64,000 nucleotides of DNA from positions 62,001-126,000 of the forward strand of contig NZ_WQLA01000004.1 of NCBI RefSeq assembly GCF_009755275.1. The letters are read 5' to 3'. The notes beneath the pieces were generated by a model. It saw nothing but the letters and a program-made list of their open reading frames with translations, did no database searches and was not told the origin of the DNA. Source of the stretch: Mucilaginibacter aquatilis. Its GTDB lineage: Bacteria > Bacteroidota > Bacteroidia > Sphingobacteriales > Sphingobacteriaceae. This document shows positions 16,606 to 25,445 of the stretch, one piece after another (the stretch's first letter is position 1; every line of letters starts with the position of its first letter). Position numbers and translations under genes: made by a program.

Positions 16606-18198
16606 ATGAAAAAGAATATATGGAAAAATCTGGGTATTGCTGTTATAGTTTCAGCTGCCTTGGTATCCTGCAAAAAAGATTTAGACCGTACACCTACCAA
16701 TGCTACTACAGCTGATGATGTGTACGCTACCCCAATAGGCTACAAGCAATCGCTTGCAAAGGTGTACGGCGCGTTTGCTTTAACCAGTAGCGTAGGTGCC
16801 GATAAATCAGATTTAGGCGGTATTGATGCCGGTACGTCTGACTTTATCCGCTTATACTGGAGTGCCCAGGAATGGACCACTGAAGAAGCTATTTGTGCAT
16901 GGAATAATACAGATGTACCTGATTTCCATAACCTGAACTGGGGACCTAATAACACCTTGCTAAATGGTTTGTACAACCGTTGTATTTATCAAATTACGGT
17001 AGCCAATGCTTTCATTCGCGAATCTACAGATGAAAAGCTGGCCAACCGAGGCATTACCGGTGCCGATGCTGATAACGCACGTAAATACCGCGCCGAAGCG
17101 CGTTTCTTACGGGCTTATCAATACTGGGTATTGATGGATTTATTTGGCAATCCGCCTTATGTTGATGAAACAACACCTATTGGCAAATACCTGCCTGAGC
17201 AAATTACACGTGCCCGGTTATTTGCCTACATAGAGTCAGAATTGAAAGGTATTGAAAGTTCACTGGCAGCACCACGCCAAAACGAATACGGCAGGGCTGA
17301 TCAGGCTGCCGCCTGGGCATTGCTTGCACGTATGTATTTGAATGCTGAAGTGTATTTAGGTAATGGAAATGCAAAATATGGCGATGCTATAACTTACGCC
17401 AATAAGGTAATTGGTGCAGGTTACACCCTAATGCCAAGCTACCAACGATTGTTTATAGCCGATAACAACCTCAATAACACCGAAACCATTTTATCGGTAA
17501 ACTATGATGGTGTTAACACCCAAAACTACGGCGGTACTACTTATATCATCAATGCGGCAATAAACTCAGATATGAACCCGGCTAGCTTTGGTGTACCAAG
17601 TGGTGGCTGGGGCGGTAACCGCAGTACGCGCAATTTACCTTTGCTATTTACCGACCGTACCGGTACTACAGACAAACGCGCTTTGTTTTACGGCAATAAC
17701 CAGGAGGTTAACAATGTAAATGATTTTACACAAGGTTTAGCCGTAACCAAGTTTAAAAACACTTTACAAAACGGTACAGCAGCACCATCAACCGGTGGCA
17801 CTTACTGCTCAACCGACTTCCCATTATTCCGCCTGGCCGAAATGTATTTGATTTATGCTGAAGCGACACTACGTGGTGGCGCGGGTGGTAACGCAGCAAC
17901 TGCGCTACAGTATATAAACGCTTTACGTACACGTGCTTATAGCGGCACACCTGCAGGTAACCTTACTTCAATAAACTTAAACAGCATACTTGATGAGCGT
18001 GGGCGTGAGTTGTACTGGGAAGGTTTCCGTCGTACCGATTTAATTCGTTATGGCCTGTTTACCTCGGGCACATACTTATGGCCATGGAAAGGCGGCATAC
18101 GTGACGGCCGTGGTGTTGAATCATTCCGCACCCTTTTCCCAATACCAAGCAGCGATTTAAACAACAACCCTAATTTGAAACAAAACACAGGTTATTAA
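16606..18198 (+). CDS. susD: SusD-like surface glycan-binding lipoprotein
   Basis: A 530-residue RagB/SusD lipoprotein: signal peptide with lipobox VSC then KKDLDRTP. TPR-like helices with RAEARFLRAYQYWVLMDLFGNPPYVDE (characteristic SusD core, cited in part), and the C-terminal RGRELYWEGFRRTDLIRYG motif. It captures oligosaccharide at the surface and closes over SusC. It lies 25 bp after susC in the same operon. Confidence 0.95.
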   Translation: MKKNIWKNLGIAVIVSAALVSCKKDLDRTPTNATTADDVYATPIGYKQSLAKVYGAFALTSSVGADKSDLGGIDAGTSDFIRLYWSAQEWTTEEAICAWNNTDVPDFHNLNWGPNNTLLNGLYNRCIYQITVANAFIRESTDEKLANRGITGADADNARKYRAEARFLRAYQYWVLMDLFGNPPYVDETTPIGKYLPEQITRARLFAYIESELKGIESSLAAPRQNEYGRADQAAAWALLARMYLNAEVYLGNGNAKYGDAITYANKVIGAGYTLMPSYQRLFIADNNLNNTETILSVNYDGVNTQNYGGTTYIINAAINSDMNPASFGVPSGGWGGNRSTRNLPLLFTDRTGTTDKRALFYGNNQEVNNVNDFTQGLAVTKFKNTLQNGTAAPSTGGTYCSTDFPLFRLAEMYLIYAEATLRGGAGGNAATALQYINALRTRAYSGTPAGNLTSINLNSILDERGRELYWEGFRRTDLIRYGLFTSGTYLWPWKGGIRDGRGVESFRTLFPIPSSDLNNNPNLKQNTGY

Positions 18199-18218
18199 TA
18201 AGCATCAGCATAATTATT

Positions 18219-18965
18219 ATGAAGAAGATATTTTTTTCATTGATGGCAGCGGGCAGTGTAATGCTGCTCATGCTTGCATCCTGCAAAAAGGATGAAACAA
18301 AGGTTTATTCCTCATTAGGTAATGCAGGTAATTTAACCGCCTCAACCACTACACCTGCCCTGTCAAAGCCAACTGCAGAGAACACTGCCGTAACCTTTAA
18401 CTGGCCGGCAACCCCGGTAAGCGGTTCGGCAGGTAATGTTACCTATACCCTGCAGGTTGATAAAAAAGGCAACAATTTTAAACTTCCACGCGAGATAGCA
18501 GCAGCAGGTACCACCACCGCAGTAAAAGTTGGCGATTTGAACAAAGCCCTGCTTAACCTTGGCCTTGTGATTGATGCACAGGCACAAGTTGAAGTAAGGT
18601 TAAAATCAAGCATTGCTCCAAATACCGATGCAGCTTATTCAAACGCAGTAACGCTTACCGTAATTCCATACTCGGCTGCGGGCTTTGTGTACCTGCCGGG
18701 TGCATACCAGGGCTGGTCGCCGGCTACAGCACCAAAGCTGGAATCACCTTTGGATAACAAGGTTTACGATGGTGTTGTAACCGTACCGTCAACGGTAACC
18801 AATTTTGAATTCAAGGTAGCTACCAAACCCAACTGGGATGAAAGCTTTGGCGGTGCAAGCGGACAATTAAGTGCAAGCGGCGCAAACCTTGTCTTTCCGG
18901 GAACGGGTACGTTTAAGCTTCATGTAGATCTTAACTCCTTTACTTACACCATAACTAAACAATAA
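18219..18965 (+). CDS. susE: SusE-like starch-binding lipoprotein
   Basis: A 248-residue surface lipoprotein (lipobox LASC, then KKDETK). The N-terminal SusE domain (about 30-150) is an Ig-like fold; the C-terminal part carries a starch-binding module with the aromatic platform motif LPGAYQGWSPATAP, typical of SusE/SusF carbohydrate-binding domains. Shorter than Bacteroides SusE (about 390), consistent with one binding module instead of two. It helps hold starch at the cell surface for SusCD. Confidence 0.88.
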   Translation: MKKIFFSLMAAGSVMLLMLASCKKDETKVYSSLGNAGNLTASTTTPALSKPTAENTAVTFNWPATPVSGSAGNVTYTLQVDKKGNNFKLPREIAAAGTTTAVKVGDLNKALLNLGLVIDAQAQVEVRLKSSIAPNTDAAYSNAVTLTVIPYSAAGFVYLPGAYQGWSPATAPKLESPLDNKVYDGVVTVPSTVTNFEFKVATKPNWDESFGGASGQLSASGANLVFPGTGTFKLHVDLNSFTYTITKQ

Positions 18966-18969
18966 TGCT

Positions 18970-18995
18970 ACGGGCAGTGCACCAACACTGCCCGT
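18970..18995 (+). other. Perfect 10-bp hairpin between susE and GH31
   Basis: ACGGGCAGTG, loop CACCAA, CACTGCCCGT, only 4 bases after the susE stop. GC-rich and perfect, but followed by AATTCAAAAA and not by a T run, so it is more likely an mRNA 3'-end stabiliser or partial attenuator than a terminator. Confidence 0.6.
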
Positions 18996-19017
18996 AATTC
19001 AAAAACCTGTTAAATAC

Positions 19018-21483
19018 ATGAAGATATTGAACAAAGTGCTCCCGCTAGCTATTTTAACAGTGTGTACAGCTGGTATAAGTTATGCACAAAACGTAGCTGT
19101 TAAAAGTGCAGGCAACGTGAGTAACGTGCAAATAAGCGGACAGCAGGTTAAATTAACCACGCAAAACGCATTTGCCGAAATAACGGTTTACAGCCCTTCG
19201 GTAATACGTTTGCGTATGGATAAGCAACCATTACAACCCGATTTTTCGTACGCTGTAATTACCAAGCCACAACCTAGCAAGGTTACTATCAATCAGGATG
19301 AGAATCTAATTAACATTGAAACAGATTCGGTTAAACTTGTGATTAGTAAAAAGCCTTACAGCGCTACCTTCTATACGCTGGATGGTAACATCATAAGCCA
19401 GGATGAAAAAGGAATGACTACATCATGGGTTAATGAATCGGTTACCACGTACAAGCACATGCAGGATGGTGAACGCTTTGTAGGCTTAGGAGAAAAGACC
19501 GGCAATCTTGATCGCAAAGGTAGCGGTTATACCAACTGGAACTCTGATACATTTGGATACCGCACCGACCAGGATCCTATTTATTCCACTATTCCGTTTT
19601 ACATCGGCATACACCATAAGTTAAATTACGGTATTTTTCTTGACAACACGTTTCAAAGCGATTTCAACTTTGGCGCAAGCAACAACCGCTTTTCTTCTTT
19701 TGGTGCCCGTGGTGGCGAAATGAACTACTACTTCATCTACCACAAACACGTTGCTGATATTATAAGCTCCTATACCAATTTAACCGGCCGCATGAAAATG
19801 CCTCCTATGTGGAGCCTGGGCTATCAGCAAAACCGGTACAGCTACTACCCCGATACAGAGGTGTACCGCATTGCACAAACGCTACGCGAAAAGAAAATAC
19901 CTGCAGATGGAATAACACTCGACATTCATTATATGGATAAATACAAAGTGTTTACCTGGGATAGAAATCGGTTTCCTGACCCGGCAAAGTTAACAGCTAA
20001 ACTGAAAGACATGGGTTTGCATTTAACACTTATTGTTGACCCCGGTGTTAAGACAGAAGCGGACTACCCAGTGTATGAAGACGGCGTTAAAAACAACATA
20101 TTTATAAAGTACGCCGACAGCACAAATTATACCGGACAGGTTTGGCCAGGCTGGTGTCACTTCCCTGATTTTACATCAGACAAAGGACGTACCTGGTGGC
20201 ATGGACAGGTAAAAAAGTATGCCGACGTAGGTGTTGATGGTATTTGGAACGACATGAACGAGATTGCAACATGGGGCCAAAAAATACCCGATAACGTGTT
20301 GTTCAATTATGAGGGTAAAAACGTATCTCACCTGCAGGGGCACAATGTTTACGGCATGGAAATGGCTCGCGCCAGTTACGAGGGCTATCTGAAAGCTAAT
20401 GGCAACAAACGTCCGTTTATGTTAACGCGTGCCGGTTATGCAGGATTGCAACGCTACACTGCAATTTGGACAGGTGACAACCGGGCCGAGGAAGACCATA
20501 TGTTGTTAGGCGTACGCTTGCTAAGTAGCCTTGGCTTAAGCGGCGTTGCCTTTACCGGTATGGATATTGGCGGCTTTACCGGCAACCCTAATGTAGCGCT
20601 TTATTCCCGTTGGATGCAAATAGGCGCATTTAGTCCGTACTTCCGTAATCATACAGCTGTAAATACCAAGTCAGCCGAACCGTGGGCCTTTGGTGAGGAA
20701 GCGCTGGAGATTTCACGCAACTTTATAAACCTGCGTTACCGGTTGTTGCCATACCTGTATTCAACATTTTACCAAGCAACGCAAAGCGGCAACCCCGTGG
20801 TACGCTCATTGGCAATAGACTATACCTTCGATCCGAAGATTTATGAAACACAATTTCAAAATCAATATGGCTTTGGTAACAGTTTTATGGTTGCTCCTTT
20901 TGGAGGCGCTGATAGCTTCGGAGCAGTATACTTTCCTGAGGGTAACTGGTATAACCTGTATAATGATGAACGCATAAGCGGTAAACAGGAAAAGCTGACC
21001 AGAATTACTGTTACGAAACTTCCGGTTTTTGTGAAAGAAAGCAGTATAATTCCTATGCAATCGCTTATACAAAGCACTGCCGAAAAACCTACCGATACAC
21101 TTACCCTACATATTTATAAAGGTAACCGCAACAACAACTTTGTGTATTATGAAGATGATGGCGAAAGCTATGACTACGAAAAAGGATCTTTCTATAAAAG
21201 GCTAATAACCTACAATGCATCGTTAAAACAAGTTGTAATTAATGAAGCAGAAGGCAACCGTGCGTCAAAGTTTAGATACATAGAAATACAACTGCACGGA
21301 TTTGATGGAGTTGAAAAACTTAGCCTGAACGGGAAATCTTTAAAACCTAAAAAAGAATTTGTGTCACTTTTAATGCCTATCTCTACATTTGATCCGCAGG
21401 GAACGGATAATGTTGCAGAGGGAAGTAGTGTGCAAAGCTTAATTATTGATAATAATAAAGGCCGTATTGTACTAAGTTATTAA
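19018..21483 (+). CDS. GH31 alpha-glucosidase
   Basis: Exported 821-residue alpha-glucosidase that releases glucose from maltooligosaccharides, the SusB-like step of the locus. Signal peptide ends SYAQ (about residue 24). N-terminal galactose-mutarotase-like domain, then the barrel with the nucleophile Asp412 in GIWNDMNE and acid/base Asp487 in WTGDNRAEED, and a C-terminal beta region with DUF5110-type strands (YEDDGESYDYEKG). Last gene of the starch operon, closed by a strong terminator 16 bp after the stop. Confidence 0.95.
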   Translation: MKILNKVLPLAILTVCTAGISYAQNVAVKSAGNVSNVQISGQQVKLTTQNAFAEITVYSPSVIRLRMDKQPLQPDFSYAVITKPQPSKVTINQDENLINIETDSVKLVISKKPYSATFYTLDGNIISQDEKGMTTSWVNESVTTYKHMQDGERFVGLGEKTGNLDRKGSGYTNWNSDTFGYRTDQDPIYSTIPFYIGIHHKLNYGIFLDNTFQSDFNFGASNNRFSSFGARGGEMNYYFIYHKHVADIISSYTNLTGRMKMPPMWSLGYQQNRYSYYPDTEVYRIAQTLREKKIPADGITLDIHYMDKYKVFTWDRNRFPDPAKLTAKLKDMGLHLTLIVDPGVKTEADYPVYEDGVKNNIFIKYADSTNYTGQVWPGWCHFPDFTSDKGRTWWHGQVKKYADVGVDGIWNDMNEIATWGQKIPDNVLFNYEGKNVSHLQGHNVYGMEMARASYEGYLKANGNKRPFMLTRAGYAGLQRYTAIWTGDNRAEEDHMLLGVRLLSSLGLSGVAFTGMDIGGFTGNPNVALYSRWMQIGAFSPYFRNHTAVNTKSAEPWAFGEEALEISRNFINLRYRLLPYLYSTFYQATQSGNPVVRSLAIDYTFDPKIYETQFQNQYGFGNSFMVAPFGGADSFGAVYFPEGNWYNLYNDERISGKQEKLTRITVTKLPVFVKESSIIPMQSLIQSTAEKPTDTLTLHIYKGNRNNNFVYYEDDGESYDYEKGSFYKRLITYNASLKQVVINEAEGNRASKFRYIEIQLHGFDGVEKLSLNGKSLKPKKEFVSLLMPISTFDPQGTDNVAEGSSVQSLIIDNNKGRIVLSY

Positions 21484-21498
21484 CGAATTAATGCTAAT

Positions 21499-21534
21499 AA
21501 AAGCCCTGCTGCAAAAGTTTGCAGCGGGGCTTTT
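21499..21534 (+). terminator. Strong terminator of the starch operon
   Basis: AAAAGCCCTGCTGCAAA, loop AG, TTTGCAGCGGGGCTTTT: a 17-bp stem with one imperfect pair and a flanking A run/T run, so it may act in both directions. It ends 3 bp before the -33 element of the next gene. Confidence 0.92.
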
Positions 21535-21537
21535 GCA

Positions 21538-21569
21538 TTTGGTATAATAAGTTCTTACCCATACTTTTG
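21538..21569 (+). promoter_or_regulatory. Bacteroidota promoter of the SusR-like gene
   Basis: TTTG (21538-21541), 20-bp spacer, TACTTTTG (21562-21569), an exact fit to the TTTG-N19/20-TAnnTTTG consensus. The ATG follows 3 bases later, so the predicted transcription start falls at or next to the start codon (leaderless or nearly so). Confidence 0.7.
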
Positions 21570-21572
21570 CGC

Positions 21573-23195
21573 ATGTTTAACAGGTACGTATTAAGTTTAC
21601 TTTGCTGGACGCTTGTAACGCTTGCTTTGCCGCAAATTAACATTGCGCAAAGTAAAGCGCCACTTATTGAGAGGCTTAAACAGGAAATTGCAAATAAGAA
21701 AAAATACGACCGGCAGAAAGAAGCCCTCATCGGCTCTTTGAAAAAACAACTTCAAAATACAGCTAAAACAAATACAGGAAGATCACTACAAATATGTGAT
21801 GCTATATATGAGCTATACAGGTCGTATCAGTACGACTCAGCTTATGTATATGCCAATAAGTTTTTGCAGCTAAGTGAGGCGGCAAACCGCAAAGACCTTA
21901 TTCACGAGGCTAAACTTAAAATTGCTTTTATTCTGTTATCTTCAGGCCTGTTTAAAGAAACGTTTGACAACCTTAAATCTGTTAACGCAAAACTATTAAC
22001 CGATAGCGCCAGGTTTGAATATTATTCACTTTTAACGCGGGCAAACTACGATTTAGCTGCCTTCAACAGCGACACGCATTACTCACCCGGCTACAACACA
22101 TCTGCCAACAAGTTTATTGATTCGGCTATAGCCTTAAGTAAACCTGGTTCATACGACTTTGAATACCTTTCGGGCTATAAAGCTTTGAAAAACAACGAGC
22201 GCGAATTAGCAGAAGCCACGTTTAATGCTTTACTAAAACAAAAACTCACACAGCATCAGTATGCCATTGCAACGTCAACCCTAAGCAACCTGTACGTTAA
22301 CAACAATCCTCAAAAACGCACAGAACTACTGATAAATGCTGCGATAGGTGACATTAAATCATCAACCAAAGAAACGGTGGCTTTGCTATGGTTGTCTGAA
22401 CAGCTTTACAAAGATGGTAACAGTAAAGATGCTTATGACTTTTTGCAACAGGCCATGGTCGATGCCGAATTTTACGGCGCACGGCTACGCCAGCTTCAAA
22501 TAAGTACTGTACTGCCTATAGTAGCAGCTCAGCAGCTTAACTACTCGGAAACAGAACGCACGCGGTTCTTAACTTATCTTTTAATACTGACAGTGTTGGC
22601 AGCAGTTGTTATTGTAATAACCATTTTGCTATTCAAACAGTACAAGGCCCTTCAATTACAGGAAAAGGTTATTGAAGACAAGAATGCAGAGCTTAAGTCA
22701 ATCAACAGTAAGTTACTGGAGGATGCAAAGATTAAGGAGGATTACATAGGCTATTTTTTTGACTCAATATCAAGTTATATTTCCAAATTGGAAAAGCTTA
22801 AACATTCGGTTGATACTAAGCTTACCCTTAAAAAGTATGATGATATAAGGTCAACCATAAACGATATTAACATCAAGAAAGAACGCGAACGACTATTTTA
22901 TACCTTCGACCATGTTTTCTTAAAGATATTCCCAAACTTTATTAGCTCATTTAATGCGCTGTTTGAAGAAAAAGATCAGATTTGGCCGCGTGAACATGAG
23001 GCGCTAACCACAGATTTAAGAATTTTTGCTTTAATGCGTTTAGGTATTACTGATGTGCAGGCGGTTGCCAATATTTTGGAATACACTGAGAAAACGATTT
23101 ATGTGTATAAAATGCGTATTAAGGCGAAAGCAAAAATTCATGGCGATGAGTTTGACCATCACATTATGAGCATTAAAGCTGTCAAAAACGTCTAA
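21573..23195 (+). CDS. susR: SusR-type membrane-spanning transcription regulator
   Basis: A 540-residue regulator with a signal peptide (MFNRYVLSLLCW...), a periplasmic helical-repeat (TPR-like) sensor region to about residue 330, one membrane helix (about 332-354, LLILTVLAAVVIVITILLF), a coiled coil (IEDKNAELKSIN) and a cytoplasmic C-terminal LuxR-like helix-turn-helix (DVQAVANILEYTEKTIYVYKMRIKAKA, cited in part, about 495-525). This is the layout of SusR (DUF6377 family), which senses maltose outside the cytoplasm and turns on sus genes. Its position right after the starch operon supports that role. Start at 21573 begins the signal peptide; a start 18 codons upstream would overlap the terminator. 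Confidence 0.82.
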   Translation: MFNRYVLSLLCWTLVTLALPQINIAQSKAPLIERLKQEIANKKKYDRQKEALIGSLKKQLQNTAKTNTGRSLQICDAIYELYRSYQYDSAYVYANKFLQLSEAANRKDLIHEAKLKIAFILLSSGLFKETFDNLKSVNAKLLTDSARFEYYSLLTRANYDLAAFNSDTHYSPGYNTSANKFIDSAIALSKPGSYDFEYLSGYKALKNNERELAEATFNALLKQKLTQHQYAIATSTLSNLYVNNNPQKRTELLINAAIGDIKSSTKETVALLWLSEQLYKDGNSKDAYDFLQQAMVDAEFYGARLRQLQISTVLPIVAAQQLNYSETERTRFLTYLLILTVLAAVVIVITILLFKQYKALQLQEKVIEDKNAELKSINSKLLEDAKIKEDYIGYFFDSISSYISKLEKLKHSVDTKLTLKKYDDIRSTINDINIKKERERLFYTFDHVFLKIFPNFISSFNALFEEKDQIWPREHEALTTDLRIFALMRLGITDVQAVANILEYTEKTIYVYKMRIKAKAKIHGDEFDHHIMSIKAVKNV

Positions 23196-23205
23196 TATCA
23201 ATCCC

Positions 23206-24399
23206 ATGAATTTTGATTTACACAAGCTTTATCAAATTGGCCAAAAACCGGTAAAAAAAATCATCGGCTTAATGTCCGGAACCTCTTTTGACGGTTTGGA
23301 TATTGCGTTATGCGAATTTAGCGGTAGTGGCTTAACTACGAAGGTTAAAGTAAGCAACTTCATTACTAAAGGCTACGAGCCGGCCTTTAAAGAGGATTTA
23401 AAGTCTGTATTCGCCAAAAAAACCGTTGACTTAGAAAAACTTACATTGCTCAACGCTTTTATAGGCAACTATCATGCTAAGCTTATTAATGAGGCTTTAA
23501 AAGAATGGAAGGTTGGAAATGATTCCATTGATTTAATTGCCAGTCATGGCCAAACAATTTTTCATGCTCCTAAACACACCCACCCTAATAGTATATACGG
23601 CAATGCCACTTTGCAAATTGGTGATGCCGATCATATTGCCGTTTCAACAGAGATAATTACGTTAGGCGATTTCAGGCAAAAGCACATAGCAGCCGGTGGC
23701 GAAGGCGCCCCTCTAGCCGTTTATGGTGATTTACTTATTTTTTCTGACGATACAGAAAATCGTATAATGCTCAACATTGGTGGCATATCAAACTTTTCCT
23801 TTCTCCCTGCTGGAAAACCTGAGCGTTTCTTTTCTACAGATGTAGGTCCGGGTAATACCATGATTGATCAGTTTGTGCAAGCTCACTACCCAAGCATGTA
23901 TTATGATGACGATTCACGTTTGGGGTTGAGCGGAAAAGTAAATGAGCAACTGTTGAATTCGTTATTGAACCACGACTTTTTTGCTGCCGAGTTTCCTAAA
24001 ACTACAGGTCCTGAGCTTTTTAATGAAGCTTACTTGCAAAACGCAAAAGATCAAAGCGGCGTAGGGAAATTAACTAATGAGGACGTTATTGCAACGCTTA
24101 CACATTTCTCAGCACACGGAATAATTAATGCTATTGAGAAAGCAACGGGCAATGTAAACGACTTTCAAATTTATTTAAGTGGCGGCGGCATGTACAACAA
24201 ACTACTGGTATCGTTGATCGAAAAACGTCTCAATAAACAAATGAAGTCAACTGCTGATTTGGGCATACACCCTGATGCTAAAGAAGCGGTACTGTTTGCG
24301 TTACTTGCAAACGAAGCTGTATCGGGAAATTTAAGTAGCATGAAACTGGCAAACGGCATTCCCAACGTGAGTATGGGCAAAATTAGTTTCCCTCATTAA
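23206..24399 (+). CDS. anmK: Anhydro-N-acetylmuramic acid kinase
   Basis: Cytoplasmic kinase that cleaves the 1,6-anhydro ring and phosphorylates anhydro-MurNAc, giving MurNAc-6-phosphate in cell-wall recycling. Family marks: GLMSGTSFDGLDIAL (about residues 24-38), ASHGQTIFHAP, NIGGISNF, the phosphate loop DVGPGNTMID and the late LSGGGMYN. Length 397, normal for Bacteroidota. It begins 10 bp after the SusR-like gene and is probably co-transcribed with it. No MurQ etherase is in the window. Confidence 0.94.
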   Translation: MNFDLHKLYQIGQKPVKKIIGLMSGTSFDGLDIALCEFSGSGLTTKVKVSNFITKGYEPAFKEDLKSVFAKKTVDLEKLTLLNAFIGNYHAKLINEALKEWKVGNDSIDLIASHGQTIFHAPKHTHPNSIYGNATLQIGDADHIAVSTEIITLGDFRQKHIAAGGEGAPLAVYGDLLIFSDDTENRIMLNIGGISNFSFLPAGKPERFFSTDVGPGNTMIDQFVQAHYPSMYYDDDSRLGLSGKVNEQLLNSLLNHDFFAAEFPKTTGPELFNEAYLQNAKDQSGVGKLTNEDVIATLTHFSAHGIINAIEKATGNVNDFQIYLSGGGMYNKLLVSLIEKRLNKQMKSTADLGIHPDAKEAVLFALLANEAVSGNLSSMKLANGIPNVSMGKISFPH

Positions 24400-24517
24400 C
24401 ATAAATGTGTTAATATGCATTTTGAATTTAATATAATGTTACGCGAGTTTTAATTTTCGCTGTAGCTAAATCCTTTTTTCTTCTATTCTGTTATAGCCAT
24501 AATTCAATAATCTAATT

Positions 24518-25252
24518 ATGGCGCGCAAATTATTTCTTATCAATTGTATTTTTGCCTACCTCCTACTATCAAACAGCACTGCTAAAGCCCAACAATCTGT
24601 TGATCTTATAATGGACAACTTTACAAGTTCTGTTATATCACAAACCAATACGCTTCTAGCTAATTCAGCAATTGAAAGTTCAATGCGTAATGCCCGAAAG
24701 GGAAAATCAGCTAAGGCATTAGCAACAAAGGTGAATTTTAACTATACGCCAAATAAAGCCTTACAGCAAAAGGTAGTTCAGCAACTTGGAGATAACCTAA
24801 AAGCGCGCAACGCCGCAGCCGGACAGGCATTTTTCAATGCCTTGGGTCCAGGAAAGGCCGATTATAACCAACTATTTGCTCAAATGGTTCAACAGTCAGG
24901 ATTACCGGCCAATAATGCCGCAACTGCACTGGCAGCCTATCTAGAAGTTGGTTATGTTGTTGTAAATAACGTTCAAAACACAACCAGCATAACTGCCGAG
25001 GTTGACAAAGCACTACAACGCCAAACAACAGCGCTGTTAAGTCAAAACAAACGTTTAACAACACCAACGGCAATTTCGCGCCTTGGAGAGGAATTAAAAC
25101 TACAGGCAGTGGTACTTTACTTAGGTTGGCAAAGCGCCTTACAGGGTGGCCAGTCTGCACAATTTAGCTCGGGTATTGATCAGCAATTCAAATCCATGGG
25201 TCTTGATTTGACCAAAGTTAAATTGACGTCCAAAGGCCTTGTGAAAAAGTAA
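24518..25252 (+). CDS. Secreted protein of unknown function (DUF6683-like)
   Basis: A 244-residue protein with a signal peptide ending AKAQQ. The mature part is helical and rich in Gln, Ala and Asn, with a motif FNYTP near residue 75, LGPGKADYNQLFAQMV, AATALAAYLEVGYVVVNNVQ and a C-terminal LDLTKVKLTSKG. This pattern resembles the DUF6683 family of Sphingobacteria, but I recognise it only loosely. No catalytic residues, lipobox or membrane helix stand out. It is a single gene between anmK (118 bp upstream) and the hybrid kinase (193 bp downstream). Confidence 0.6.
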   Translation: MARKLFLINCIFAYLLLSNSTAKAQQSVDLIMDNFTSSVISQTNTLLANSAIESSMRNARKGKSAKALATKVNFNYTPNKALQQKVVQQLGDNLKARNAAAGQAFFNALGPGKADYNQLFAQMVQQSGLPANNAATALAAYLEVGYVVVNNVQNTTSITAEVDKALQRQTTALLSQNKRLTTPTAISRLGEELKLQAVVLYLGWQSALQGGQSAQFSSGIDQQFKSMGLDLTKVKLTSKGLVKK

Positions 25253-25445
25253 GAGTGTCAAAATTTAATAAATAATTCAACCACCTAACTAGTAGTAAAA
25301 TTAAGTGTAAACGTAAAAAACATGCTGCTAATAGTATGGACACCTCTGCAGCCATCCGCTTTATGGCAACTATAATTTATACTTAAAAAGATTACCTTTA
25401 CGCATCAACCCTCGTACATTATAGCCGACGGTACACAATTTTTTG

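Noticed and set aside
25393-25400. TACCTTTA upstream of the hybrid kinase as a -7 element
   Set aside because: No TTTG at 19-20 bp upstream and imperfect last base.
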